Source of the DNA: an uncultured Clostridia bacterium | GTDB lineage: Bacteria; Bacillota; Clostridia; Christensenellales; CALVMC01 | Direction: 5' to 3' | DNA length: 51,982 nucleotides | NCBI GenBank assembly: GCA_944342015.1 | Contig: CALVMC010000009.1 | Span: forward strand, 1-51,982 | Part shown: positions 16,540 to 25,081 of the stretch, piece by piece | Position numbering within the stretch: position 1 is the first letter of the stretch | Layout: each line of letters opens with the position of its first letter | Notes under the pieces: generated by a model | Seen by the model: only the letters and a program-made list of their open reading frames with translations | The model's database searches: none | What the model was told of the DNA's origin: nothing | Program-made: the position numbers and the translations under genes

Positions 16540-16905
16540 TTATGCTTTTTTGTTTTTGTTATCCGTGTCGCTTTCTTTTATTACACTTTCTTCTTTTTTA
16601 ATGTCGCTTTCAACATTTACGGTAATTTCTTCGTCTGATTTTATATTTTGGTTTTGAGAGTCATTTTCATTATTTTGTTTTTCCGCTTCTTCTTCCGCTT
16701 TGACCTTTTTGTTTACTTTAATAGCCTCGTAAATATAAACTCCGAGATACATTAAAGCAGAAAGGGCGCCGCCTATATAGGAAACAAGTTTTAAAGCAAC
16801 ATTCCCCACGGCGTAATAGTTAATAAGATTTAAAATCGCAAAGATTAAAAACAGAACAAGGGCTGTGGCTTTTAAAATCAATACGATATTTTTTTTCGGC
16901 GTCAT
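16540..16905 (-). CDS. Small two-helix membrane protein with acidic tail
   Basis: 121 residues from ATG 16905. Two membrane helices at about 10-33 and 38-60, then a charged cytoplasm-like tail rich in E, K, N and D with no recognisable domain. I do not recognise the family. The start is decided by the promoter: TTGTAA-N17-TATAAT ends 9 nt before ATG 16905, so the in-frame ATG 7 codons upstream (16926) lies inside or before the -10 and would not be on the mRNA. There is no Shine-Dalgarno; leaderless initiation is likely. Confidence 0.7.
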   Translation of the reverse strand: MTPKKNIVLILKATALVLFLIFAILNLINYYAVGNVALKLVSYIGGALSALMYLGVYIYEAIKVNKKVKAEEEAEKQNNENDSQNQNIKSDEEITVNVESDIKKEESVIKESDTDNKNKKA

Positions 16906-16914
16906 AACGGGTAT

Positions 16915-16943
16915 ATTATAACGCATATTTAAAAAAATTACAA
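16915..16943 (-). promoter_or_regulatory. Promoter of the small membrane protein gene, near-leaderless
   Basis: - strand TTGTAA (16938-16943), 17 nt, TATAAT (16915-16920), 9 nt before ATG 16905. Confidence 0.65.
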
Positions 16944-17112
16944 TTGATTGCTGTAAATATTTTTATAATTTAACGGTTTAATTTATATATCGTTAAATAC
17001 AATTAACTGAGTTAATGTAATTTTATTGCCGAATAATAATAAAAGATATTGACTTTATTATTTAAAGCATTGAATTTATACCGTAAACTTCAAGATAACT
17101 TTAAATATAAAA

Positions 17113-17138
17113 AAACCGCATATTTTTATATGCGGCTT
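17113..17138 (-). terminator. Terminator of the lipoprotein gene
   Basis: 8-bp stem CCGCATAT/ATATGCGG (17116-17135), TTTT loop, with a T run on the - strand side. Confidence 0.88.
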
Positions 17139-17168
17139 TTTATAAAAAGTTTTAATAATCGAATAAGA

Positions 17169-18059
17169 TTATGCAATCGGTAAAAGTTCGCTGTCGGAAA
17201 TAGTTACATTGCCGTAAACGAATTTACCCGAGAAGTTCTGAACTACATCGACGGTTGGCATACCTTGTTTAAATTTATAATTTTCTACCATTTCGTATCC
17301 TACGAAGCTCATTACTCCGTTAACTTCTTCTACCGCAAAGTAAATTACCGTTTCTGCGGTGAATTCGAGAGAGTTTTCATCTGCACCCGTATTTTCGTAA
17401 AGCACGCTTTCAACTTCTGCGTTAAGACCTTTGTCTGTTTTTAAGGTTATAGCGCCGTAATATGTGTTCTGAATTTTATAAACATTGTTATCGTTGTTTG
17501 CCGATAAATTGCTGTCGGAAACTACATAAGAGAATATATTTTTGCAAGTAGCAACCTTTTCGGCAGCATCGCCGTCATAAGCCGTGAACGAAAGACCGGT
17601 AAAATCGGGTTTTTCGATATCGATATCTTTAAGGCTTACATCCTGTAAGTAATAGTTATAAGCGTTGGTTCCGTCGAAATAGAATTTTTCGAGAGCGCTT
17701 TTCTTATTAGTGTTTCCGTCAAGACCTTTTGCGGCTCTTGTTACAAGCAATTTGTTGTCCACTATTTTCGTAACGGTAAGTTCTGTTTGCTGAGCTTTGA
17801 TGCCGAGTGGGGCGGTTCCGTCAAAGAAAAGATATTCTGTCATTTGAGCGTTTGTTGTATTTTTGAAATTTTCAACGGCTTGCTTAAACAAATCAACTGA
17901 ATTCATATCTTTCTGAACCGCACCTTCGGTGTAGTTAGTCGGATGAGCCCACCCTAAACCTGTCTGAGGTTCAACCTTAGGACCGCAGGCTGCAAGACAA
18001 CCGAGCATAGCGATAGTTGCAATAACTGCGATAATTACAAATAAAATTTTCCTTTTCAT
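17169..18059 (-). CDS. Putative lipoprotein of unknown function
   Basis: 296 residues. Signal peptide with KRK, a hydrophobic core and lipobox LAAC (Cys25), so it is lipid-anchored outside the membrane. The mature part is soluble and rich in T, N, Y and beta-strand-like segments; I recognise no domain. A strong AAAGGAGG precedes the ATG by 5-6 nt, and a clear terminator follows. It lies behind the polysaccharide operon, but the gap of about 100 bp suggests its own transcript. A role as a surface binding or stress protein would be a guess. Confidence 0.75.
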   Translation of the reverse strand: MKRKILFVIIAVIATIAMLGCLAACGPKVEPQTGLGWAHPTNYTEGAVQKDMNSVDLFKQAVENFKNTTNAQMTEYLFFDGTAPLGIKAQQTELTVTKIVDNKLLVTRAAKGLDGNTNKKSALEKFYFDGTNAYNYYLQDVSLKDIDIEKPDFTGLSFTAYDGDAAEKVATCKNIFSYVVSDSNLSANNDNNVYKIQNTYYGAITLKTDKGLNAEVESVLYENTGADENSLEFTAETVIYFAVEEVNGVMSFVGYEMVENYKFKQGMPTVDVVQNFSGKFVYGNVTISDSELLPIA

Positions 18060-18160
18060 TATTTTCCTCCTTTAAATGTTATATTTATAAAATATAAAAT
18101 TGTCTGTAACTTTTAGTTTAACTGTTAGTAAAATAAAAAGCAAGCGAAATTGCTATAAAT

Positions 18161-20119
18161 TTAAGCTTCGGCTTTTTCAGACTTTCTGCTTCTTGCTTTT
18201 TTTATTTCCTTTTGCATACTTAGAATTTCTTTATTTTTAGCTTCAAAAACCTTTTTATGGTTTTTTGCGTGCTTAAAAGTCGGGATAAGATATTTAAGTG
18301 CCGAAAGGACTCCTTCCCTGTCGTTTTCAAAAGCAATAGTAATAAGGTTATTTAAATCCTTTTCAAAGTCCTTTTTGAAATCGTTGCTTTGGTGTCCCAC
18401 ATAAATTTTATCGTTTCTGGTTTTTTGAAGACCTTCTTCATCGGTAAGAACTTCCTCGAAAAGTTTTTCGCCCGGGCGAAGTCCCGTATAAACTATATCG
18501 ATATCTTCGTAAGGAGTGTAACCCATAAGGCGGATCAGGTTTTCGGCAAGTTCCAAAATTCTTACCGGCTCGCCCATATCGAGAACGAAAATCTCGCCGC
18601 ACTTAGCAAAACCGCCTGCTTGAAGGACAAGAGAAACGGCTTCGGGAATTGTCATAAAGTATCTTATAATATCTCTGTGAGTTACGGTAACGGGGCCGCC
18701 CTTTTTAATCTGTTCTTTGAAAAGCGGGATAACCGAGCCGTTCGAGCCTAATACGTTACCGAATCTGACTGCCGCATATTCGGTTTTATCGTAAATTTTC
18801 GAAAAATGCTGAATAATCATTTCGCAGCATCTTTTGGTTGCGCCCATAACATTTGTCGGGTTTACTGCTTTATCGGTGGAAACGAGAATAAATTTTTTAA
18901 CTTTATACTGCCCTGCAAGTTTTACCATATTATATGTTCCGAGAACATTGTTTTTGACTGCTTCTTCGGGGTTGGTTTCCATTAAAGGAACATGTTTGTG
19001 GGCGGCTGCGTGGAACACTATTTCAGGCTTATGTTCTTTGTAAAGAAGTTCCATTCTGTCGAAGTCTGCAACCGAACAGATTTCCACTGTCAAATCGAGT
19101 TTATCTTTATATTCTCTTATAAGTTCCTGTTGTATTTCGTAAGCGCTGTTTTCGTATATATCGAGAATAATCAATTTTTTGGGGCTGTATTTTGCAATCT
19201 GCCTGCAAAGTTCGCTGCCTATTGAGCCGCCGCCGCCTGTAACAAGACATATTTTATCTTTTACATAGGAAGTTATTTCAAGGCTGTCGAAAACAATCGG
19301 AGATCTTCCCAAAAGGTCTTCTATTTTAACTTCCTTTGCCTGCGACATAATGTTGACATTATTAATCATCTGACCGATAAAAGGAAGAACTCTTATTTCG
19401 CAATCGGTAGCCACGCAGTTTTTAAGTATTCTTTTTCTGTTTTCTTTATCGCAGGAAGGAATAGCAAAGACTATTTTTTTGATATCGTATTTTTTAACGA
19501 ATTTGGGAATTTCGGAAGTGTTTCCCACAATTTTAATAGAACCTATTGCTCTGCCTTTTTTATCGGAATCGTCATCGACAATACAGACGGGTTTTAAAAC
19601 GCTTTTATGGCGAATAAGCTCGTCTATAACTAATTTCCCCGTATACCCTGCACCTATTATCATTGTATTAGCCGCTGAATGGTCGCCTACGTTTTCCCTT
19701 AGTTTTGAGTACATATAAGCATAGATACCCCTTATAATTACAAGAACGGCAGAAACAGATAAAGTAAGAAAAATATAAGCGGACGGATTATAAACTTTTT
19801 TAATAAGAAAATAATCGAAAAGGGCAAAAACGGTAAAGGTCAGTATCAAACTTAAAAAAAGTTTAAAATAATCTTCGAGATTGGAGTAACGCCATATAAC
19901 ACGGGCGACTCCTATAACATAGTTAAAAATCAAATAAAGTACTATAACAAGAGGGAAAACTATTAGAGAATTAATAATTATATCGGAATTGGCGGTTTTT
20001 ATGTTCAGTAATAAAATAGTTACAATATAAGTGAGCAGTACGCAAATACTGTCTATAAGAAAAAGTACAACTTCTCTTAAATTTTTCGGAGAAACTATTT
20101 TATTGATCTTACCGCTCAT
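18161..20119 (-). CDS. FlaA1/EpsC-type membrane nucleotide-sugar 4,6-dehydratase
   Basis: 652 residues: four N-terminal membrane helices (about 15-135), a CoA-binding-like Rossmann domain with GAGYTG, then an extended SDR domain with NAD motif GGGGSIGSE (about 295) and STDKAVNPTNVMGATK, where Met replaces the usual active-site Tyr, as in UDP-GlcNAc 4,6-dehydratases. It likely makes a 4-keto-6-deoxy sugar nucleotide for surface polysaccharide or a lipid-linked glycan. Its start overlaps the CpsD-like gene by 1 nt (TAATG). The C-terminus has a basic tail rich in K, R and S. Confidence 0.9.
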   Translation of the reverse strand: MSGKINKIVSPKNLREVVLFLIDSICVLLTYIVTILLLNIKTANSDIIINSLIVFPLVIVLYLIFNYVIGVARVIWRYSNLEDYFKLFLSLILTFTVFALFDYFLIKKVYNPSAYIFLTLSVSAVLVIIRGIYAYMYSKLRENVGDHSAANTMIIGAGYTGKLVIDELIRHKSVLKPVCIVDDDSDKKGRAIGSIKIVGNTSEIPKFVKKYDIKKIVFAIPSCDKENRKRILKNCVATDCEIRVLPFIGQMINNVNIMSQAKEVKIEDLLGRSPIVFDSLEITSYVKDKICLVTGGGGSIGSELCRQIAKYSPKKLIILDIYENSAYEIQQELIREYKDKLDLTVEICSVADFDRMELLYKEHKPEIVFHAAAHKHVPLMETNPEEAVKNNVLGTYNMVKLAGQYKVKKFILVSTDKAVNPTNVMGATKRCCEMIIQHFSKIYDKTEYAAVRFGNVLGSNGSVIPLFKEQIKKGGPVTVTHRDIIRYFMTIPEAVSLVLQAGGFAKCGEIFVLDMGEPVRILELAENLIRLMGYTPYEDIDIVYTGLRPGEKLFEEVLTDEEGLQKTRNDKIYVGHQSNDFKKDFEKDLNNLITIAFENDREGVLSALKYLIPTFKHAKNHKKVFEAKNKEILSMQKEIKKARSRKSEKAEA

Positions 20120-20784
20120 TATTTATCCTTACCGCAAAACACGGCGCCTAAAACGGGACATTCGTTTTTTCTGAGAATTTCAGCCGCAATAAAACTTTCT
20201 TTTTCCATATCGGTATTACCGTCAAGGGCAATAATGTAACCACGGGCAATACTTTTAAGATTGATGGCGTCACAGCTATCGGCAAAAGGCTTTACGAATA
20301 CAATTGTAACGAAATAATCACCTGCAAGCTGCTTGATAAAACCGAGAGCTTTTTCATCCGAAAGAATGTTAGCGGTGTTGGCAGTAAAACTACCGTGTCT
20401 TAAATAATCGAAGCTATCGGTTATGCTTTTTACTGCCGGCTTCATATATTTTTCATTACATAAAAATTCCGAAAGGCCTTCTTTTTTATCGCTTTTTTCG
20501 AGGAGCAAGGAATCTAATTCCTCTCCCTGATAACTGAAACAGTCTATAAGTAGAGTTTTAATATTCGACTTCTGGAAAGCCTTTGCAAGATTGACGGCAC
20601 ACTCGCCGCTTTTTGAAAATATGTTTACGCCGCCGACAACAATGATATTGTTTTTTTCGGGAAATTTTAAACTTGCGCAAATATCTTCGTACTGTTTTGC
20701 CTGAGTGGAATTTTCGTCGAAAACAGTAAAAGATAATTTTTTATCTTTTTTTCTTTTAATAAAATTAATTATACCGCTTATCAT
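20119..20784 (-). CDS. CpsD/CapB-like protein with degenerate P-loop
   Basis: 221 residues with the position and shape of a BY-kinase ATPase next to a CpsC-like adaptor. IIVVGGVNI starts the P-loop strand and VNLAKAFQKSNIKTLLIDC matches the family after the loop. But the Walker A stretch, normally PG-x-GKS/T, reads F-S-K-S-G-E-C-A, with the lysine and Ser/Thr lost. The Walker B region is weak and there is no C-terminal tyrosine cluster. It overlaps the CpsC gene by 20 nt. It is likely a non-catalytic partner or regulator of polysaccharide assembly. Confidence 0.7.
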   Translation of the reverse strand: MISGIINFIKRKKDKKLSFTVFDENSTQAKQYEDICASLKFPEKNNIIVVGGVNIFSKSGECAVNLAKAFQKSNIKTLLIDCFSYQGEELDSLLLEKSDKKEGLSEFLCNEKYMKPAVKSITDSFDYLRHGSFTANTANILSDEKALGFIKQLAGDYFVTIVFVKPFADSCDAINLKSIARGYIIALDGNTDMEKESFIAAEILRKNECPVLGAVFCGKDK

Positions 20785-21505
20785 CTTTAAGCTCCTTTCC
20801 TTCGATTTTGCCTAAAATATTGACTCCCATAATATTTTCAACATTTTCAAGGCGCAATCTTTTATCGCCTGCAAAATAAATAAGCAGACCCATAATTGCA
20901 ATAAGCATACCTACAACAAAGTATAAAAGTATAGGTAGAATAATATCTGAAACCAAAGATTTTTCGGTCAAATGGGATACAGGCGCCTTTTCAACCGTAC
21001 ATGTATATGTGTAAATAAAAAAAGGTTTGGAAGAAACGAAAGAAATTATTCCGGTATTCAGAGAGTCGAGAAGTTCGAGAACAAACTCATCGGACATAAC
21101 ATCCTGCGAGCAGTTTGGCTTGAAGTTAATTGTGACATATCCTAAGACTGCGTTCCCGTTAGTTTCGAAGCTCAGATTATTTTTATCGGATAAAATTTTA
21201 ATCAGTTTATTTCTGTCGACGCCGGATTTTGAAAGATCCATGCTGTCGACAACTTTTTCGATATGAGTGGGAGTAGTCAAAAATGTTTCGACATAAGAAA
21301 CACCGGTAGGATACGAATTAACCATATTGTTTTCGTTAACGCTAAGCACTTCTACTCTTAAAATGGTGTCGAACTGTCTTGAAGAGATAATATTCTGATA
21401 ATAAGTAAACCCGAAACCTATCACTGCAACGAGAACGCCTAAAACTAAAATGATATACCATTTTTTAAGACAAAATTTAAAATAATCAAAAAAAGTTCTT
21501 TCCAT
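20765..21505 (-). CDS. CpsC/Wzz-like polysaccharide chain-length or kinase-adaptor protein
   Basis: 246 residues. Membrane helices at about 16-36 and 187-212 enclose an external domain, the Wzz/CpsC layout, with a short cytoplasmic tail after helix 2. In Firmicutes such proteins control polymer length and activate the CpsD kinase. AAAGGAATATT precedes the ATG. Promoter TTGTAA-N17-TATAAT (21527-21555) lies just upstream, at the end of galE. Confidence 0.8.
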   Translation of the reverse strand: MERTFFDYFKFCLKKWYIILVLGVLVAVIGFGFTYYQNIISSRQFDTILRVEVLSVNENNMVNSYPTGVSYVETFLTTPTHIEKVVDSMDLSKSGVDRNKLIKILSDKNNLSFETNGNAVLGYVTINFKPNCSQDVMSDEFVLELLDSLNTGIISFVSSKPFFIYTYTCTVEKAPVSHLTEKSLVSDIILPILLYFVVGMLIAIMGLLIYFAGDKRLRLENVENIMGVNILGKIEGKELKDDKRYN

Positions 21506-21526
21506 AATATTCCTTTAATTTTTATT

Positions 21527-21555
21527 ATTATATCAAAAGCAGTTAAATTTTACAA
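21527..21555 (-). promoter_or_regulatory. Promoter of the CpsC-CpsD-EpsC-like operon
   Basis: - strand TTGTAA (21550-21555), 17 nt, TATAAT (21527-21532), between galE and the CpsC-like gene. The operon may also be read from the galE promoter. Confidence 0.65.
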
Positions 21556-21576
21556 GCAAATGAAAGAGCGGAAAAT

Positions 21577-22596
21577 TTACTGAACGCTTTTATACCCTTC
21601 GGGATTGTTTTTTTGAAAATTCCAACTGTCTCTGCACATATCCGCAAGAGAATACTCTGCTTTGAACCCGAGTTCTTTTTCCGCCTTTTCGCAATCGGCG
21701 TAGCACTCTGCGATATCGCCGGGGCGTCTTTTTGTAATTTCGTATGGGATTTCAACTCCGCTTTGTTTTTCGAATTCTTTGACTATTTCAAGAACGCTGT
21801 ACCCTTTTCCCGTTCCGAGATTACAAACAAAAAATCCCGGTTTTTCTTTGAGTTTTTCAAGAGCGCAGATATGGCCTTTTGCAAGGTCGAGAACATGTAT
21901 GTAGTCTCTTACCCCTGTGCCGTCCTTTGTCGGGTAATCGTTTCCGAAGACCTTTAATTTATCGAATTTCCCTATTGCTACTTTTGTGATAAACGGCATA
22001 AGGTTATTTGGAATTCCGTTTGGGTTTTCCCCGAGAAGTCCTGACTTGTGGGCGCCTATCGGATTGAAATATCTTAAAGCTGCGACATTCATATTTTTAT
22101 CGGAGATGCACACATCGTGAAGAATTTCTTCAATAAAATATTTGCTTCTGCCGTAAGGATTAGTCTGAGCCAAAGGAAAATTTTCTTTAAGAGGCATTAT
22201 ATCCGAAACTTTATAGACTGTTGCCGAAGAGCTGAAAACGAAATTTTTGACATTGAACTTTTTCATGGCTTTAAGAAGATTTAAAGTTGAAAGCAAATTG
22301 TTTTCATAATACATAACGGGTTTTTCGACAGATTCGCCGACAGCCTTGTAGCCTGCAAAATGAATTACGGCGTCTATTGAATTTCTTTTGAAAATGAGTT
22401 CGGTTTTTTTGTAATCTTTCAAATCGGTTTTATGAAATTTAGGACGCACATTTGTAATTTTAAAAATTCTGTCAAGGGCATTTATATCGGAATTGGAAAG
22501 GTCGTCACAAATAACCACTTTGATTCCTTTTTCTATAAGAGCCACAGCGGTATGACTTCCGATATACCCGAGCCCGCCTGTTACTAAAACTGCCAT
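21577..22596 (-). CDS. galE: UDP-glucose 4-epimerase
   Basis: 339 residues, normal length. It interconverts UDP-glucose and UDP-galactose. NAD motif TGGLGYIGSH (6-15), active-site Y-G-R-S-K, and NYFN-type RYFNPIGAH are present. AAAAAGGAG precedes the ATG. It is the first gene before the polysaccharide set and probably supplies UDP-galactose for it. Promoter TTTACT-N17-TATAAT at 22617-22645. Confidence 0.95.
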   Translation of the reverse strand: MAVLVTGGLGYIGSHTAVALIEKGIKVVICDDLSNSDINALDRIFKITNVRPKFHKTDLKDYKKTELIFKRNSIDAVIHFAGYKAVGESVEKPVMYYENNLLSTLNLLKAMKKFNVKNFVFSSSATVYKVSDIMPLKENFPLAQTNPYGRSKYFIEEILHDVCISDKNMNVAALRYFNPIGAHKSGLLGENPNGIPNNLMPFITKVAIGKFDKLKVFGNDYPTKDGTGVRDYIHVLDLAKGHICALEKLKEKPGFFVCNLGTGKGYSVLEIVKEFEKQSGVEIPYEITKRRPGDIAECYADCEKAEKELGFKAEYSLADMCRDSWNFQKNNPEGYKSVQ

Positions 22597-22616
22597 AATA
22601 AATCTCCTTTTTGAAT

Positions 22617-22645
22617 ATTATACCCATTTTTAAATATTAAGTAAA
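22617..22645 (-). promoter_or_regulatory. galE promoter
   Basis: - strand TTTACT, 17 nt, TATAAT (22617-22622). Confidence 0.55.
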
Positions 22646-22664
22646 GAATAATATAATACGATAT

Positions 22665-22693
22665 TTGCTAAAAGAGCCTGAATTTGTTATTAT
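22665..22693 (+). promoter_or_regulatory. Promoter of the GH95-like gene
   Basis: TTGCTA (22665-22670), 17 nt, TATTAT (22688-22693), divergent from galE. Confidence 0.5.
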
Positions 22694-22711
22694 ATTATAA
22701 AGGTAAAAGTT

Positions 22712-24898
22712 ATGAACAGTCAGAGTTATATATTTTTTGACAAGCCTGCAAAGAACGAAAGCGAGTGTTTTTTACTTGCCGGCGGCAGTTTTGAAATAAT
22801 AGACGACGGCGGAGTAAGAAGGAAAAATCTTCGTTTCGTAAATTCCAAGATATATCCGACTCCCGGGCTTATTTATAATTTCGGAAAAGAAAGTTTGAAC
22901 TCTGATATAAACAAATTACTGACTGAAAAAAACGCCGATATTTTTAAAAACAGCATAACAAACAGCGGACTTAAAGAAACAAAGCCTGTATGCGAAATAA
23001 AAATTAAAAGCGACGGTTCCGATTTTCCTTACGAAAAGTACATAAGAAAATTAAATCTCGAACACGGACTTCAAAGAGTCAGTTATTCGATAAACGGAAT
23101 AATGAGAGAGCAGGAAAGTTTTGTAAGCTTTGACGATTCGATATACTGTTCCTGTTTTAAAAGCAGCGCAGTGGACGGCTGGATATTTGAAATAACATCG
23201 GAAATTGCCGAAAATATAAAAATAGATAAATTAAAAATACGGGAAAATACCGAAATGACCATTGAAATTACAGGTTTTATAGAAAACGATAAAAAGGCTC
23301 AGAAAGAAGAAAAAGAGATAAAAAACAAATATTTTGCAATGGTCGCCAAAATCAATACCGACGGAAGCGTATTGATAGACGGGAATAAAATAATAATAAA
23401 AAACTGCACTAATTTAACTTTACTTGCAAAAGCCAAAAGTTCCTTTACTTCCGTTAAATCGGCTTATAATAAATGTATTAAAATTCTTGACGGAAAGGAA
23501 TACGGAAAACTTCTCGACGAGCACAGAAACGGATTTTCGGAAATGTTCGACAGAGTGGAATTCAAGCTGTTCGAAAAAGATACCGAAGGAATAAATATAA
23601 GAAAGCAGTTGAAATCGGTAAGTCGAAAAAACAATGCTCAGTTTATGGTTTTATATTATAATTACGCAAGATACCTGCTTATAACCTCGTCTTCGAAATC
23701 CTGCTCTGCGCCGAGTCCTCTGATACTTAATTCGGATAATCCCTATTATTTCGACTTACTGTTAAGCACGCAAATGAAATATTGGGGTGCTGAAAGCGGA
23801 AATTTATCGGAATGTCACGAAAGTTTTTTTAAACTAATCAGACAGATAGCGGAAAACGGAAAACAGATTGCAAATAGGCTTGGGCTTAAAGGTTGGAGCT
23901 GCTTTAACCGTTCAACAATGTTCGGTGAAACGACATATTTGAAAAGCGACGGCGTATTGAAAGAGACAAGATTTGTAGCGGGAATCGCTGGAACATTATG
24001 CAAGCATATAAGCGAACATTTTGAGTATACGCAAGATTTGCAATTTCTTTCCGATAATATTGACATACTCGAAGGAGCGGTTAGATTTTATTTGGGGTAT
24101 CTTGCGTTCACGAACGAAAAGAACATAATATGCCCTTCTCAGACTGTTATAAACGGAACGGCTGTTTCTACATTATGCTCCACATTCGACATTGCGGTAA
24201 TAAGAGATACTTTTAAAGAATACCTTAAAGCTTGTAAAATATTGAGTATAAAAAACGAGTCGATTAAAAAAATCAAAGAAATACTACCCCTTCTTGACGG
24301 ATATAAAATATCCGAAGAAGATACCGTATTACCTACCGAAGAAAAAGACTTTCAAAAGAAATATTCTATATATTCCCTTTACGGAATATATCCGTCGGAA
24401 GAAATACTCGATAATGTTAAATTATGTAAATACGCATTGAACACATTAAACAGAATAAAAGATAAATCGTCGAAAGAAACAGTATATAAAGCAATGTGCT
24501 ATACAAGGCTCGGAGACGGAAATAAGGCTTTGCAATTAATAAAGGAATTGTTAAAATACAGAAAAGGAACTTCAAAAAATAAAATCGGCACGGGAGCGAA
24601 TCTTTTTTCTTCGGAATCGGTAAACTTCGATATAAATCTCGGAATAATGGCGGTAATAAACGAAATGCTGATACAGCAAAGCGAAAGAGCGATAATGCTT
24701 CTTCCCGCCCTCCCGTCAGTATGGAAAGAAGGAAGCATAACAGGACTGAAATGCAAAAAAGGGATAACCGCCGATATTTACTGGAAAAACAATAAAGTGA
24801 CTTCATTTAAAATAAACGGCGAAGGCGCAGAAAAAGAAGTTTTCGTAAACGGAATACTGAAAACATACCCATTGAATAAAATGGTAACGGAAATTTAA
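22712..24898 (+). CDS. GH95-like protein with eroded catalytic motifs
   Basis: 728 residues, no signal peptide. The C-terminal part matches the GH95 fucosidase/galactosidase fold clearly: INEMLIQ then IMLLPALPSVWKEGSITGL. The middle has YARYLLITSSS and STQMKYW, the counterparts of family motifs. In GH95 enzymes the catalytic centre uses two Asn just before QMNYW, a Glu in an SPE-type motif and an Asp in DGNFG. Here the Asn pair is replaced (DLLLSTQMKYW), the Glu motif reads SQTVING, and the last reads NFDINLG, keeping only the Asp. Probably a cytoplasmic glycan-binding protein or an enzyme with changed chemistry. Weak ribosome site AAAGG. Confidence 0.65.
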   Translation: MNSQSYIFFDKPAKNESECFLLAGGSFEIIDDGGVRRKNLRFVNSKIYPTPGLIYNFGKESLNSDINKLLTEKNADIFKNSITNSGLKETKPVCEIKIKSDGSDFPYEKYIRKLNLEHGLQRVSYSINGIMREQESFVSFDDSIYCSCFKSSAVDGWIFEITSEIAENIKIDKLKIRENTEMTIEITGFIENDKKAQKEEKEIKNKYFAMVAKINTDGSVLIDGNKIIIKNCTNLTLLAKAKSSFTSVKSAYNKCIKILDGKEYGKLLDEHRNGFSEMFDRVEFKLFEKDTEGINIRKQLKSVSRKNNAQFMVLYYNYARYLLITSSSKSCSAPSPLILNSDNPYYFDLLLSTQMKYWGAESGNLSECHESFFKLIRQIAENGKQIANRLGLKGWSCFNRSTMFGETTYLKSDGVLKETRFVAGIAGTLCKHISEHFEYTQDLQFLSDNIDILEGAVRFYLGYLAFTNEKNIICPSQTVINGTAVSTLCSTFDIAVIRDTFKEYLKACKILSIKNESIKKIKEILPLLDGYKISEEDTVLPTEEKDFQKKYSIYSLYGIYPSEEILDNVKLCKYALNTLNRIKDKSSKETVYKAMCYTRLGDGNKALQLIKELLKYRKGTSKNKIGTGANLFSSESVNFDINLGIMAVINEMLIQQSERAIMLLPALPSVWKEGSITGLKCKKGITADIYWKNNKVTSFKINGEGAEKEVFVNGILKTYPLNKMVTEI

Positions 24899-25081
24899 AT
24901 GTTTTCCATTTAAAAAGCCGTAAAGATTAAAAATTTTTTGTATTGATAAAGAATAAATAATTTATATTATAAAGTTTAATATATAATAAAATATATAAAT
25001 ATTAAATAATTATTCATTGATTATATTGTAATAAAATTCTTTTAAAAAACTGAATCGATAAAAAAATAAAAGTTTAAAAAA

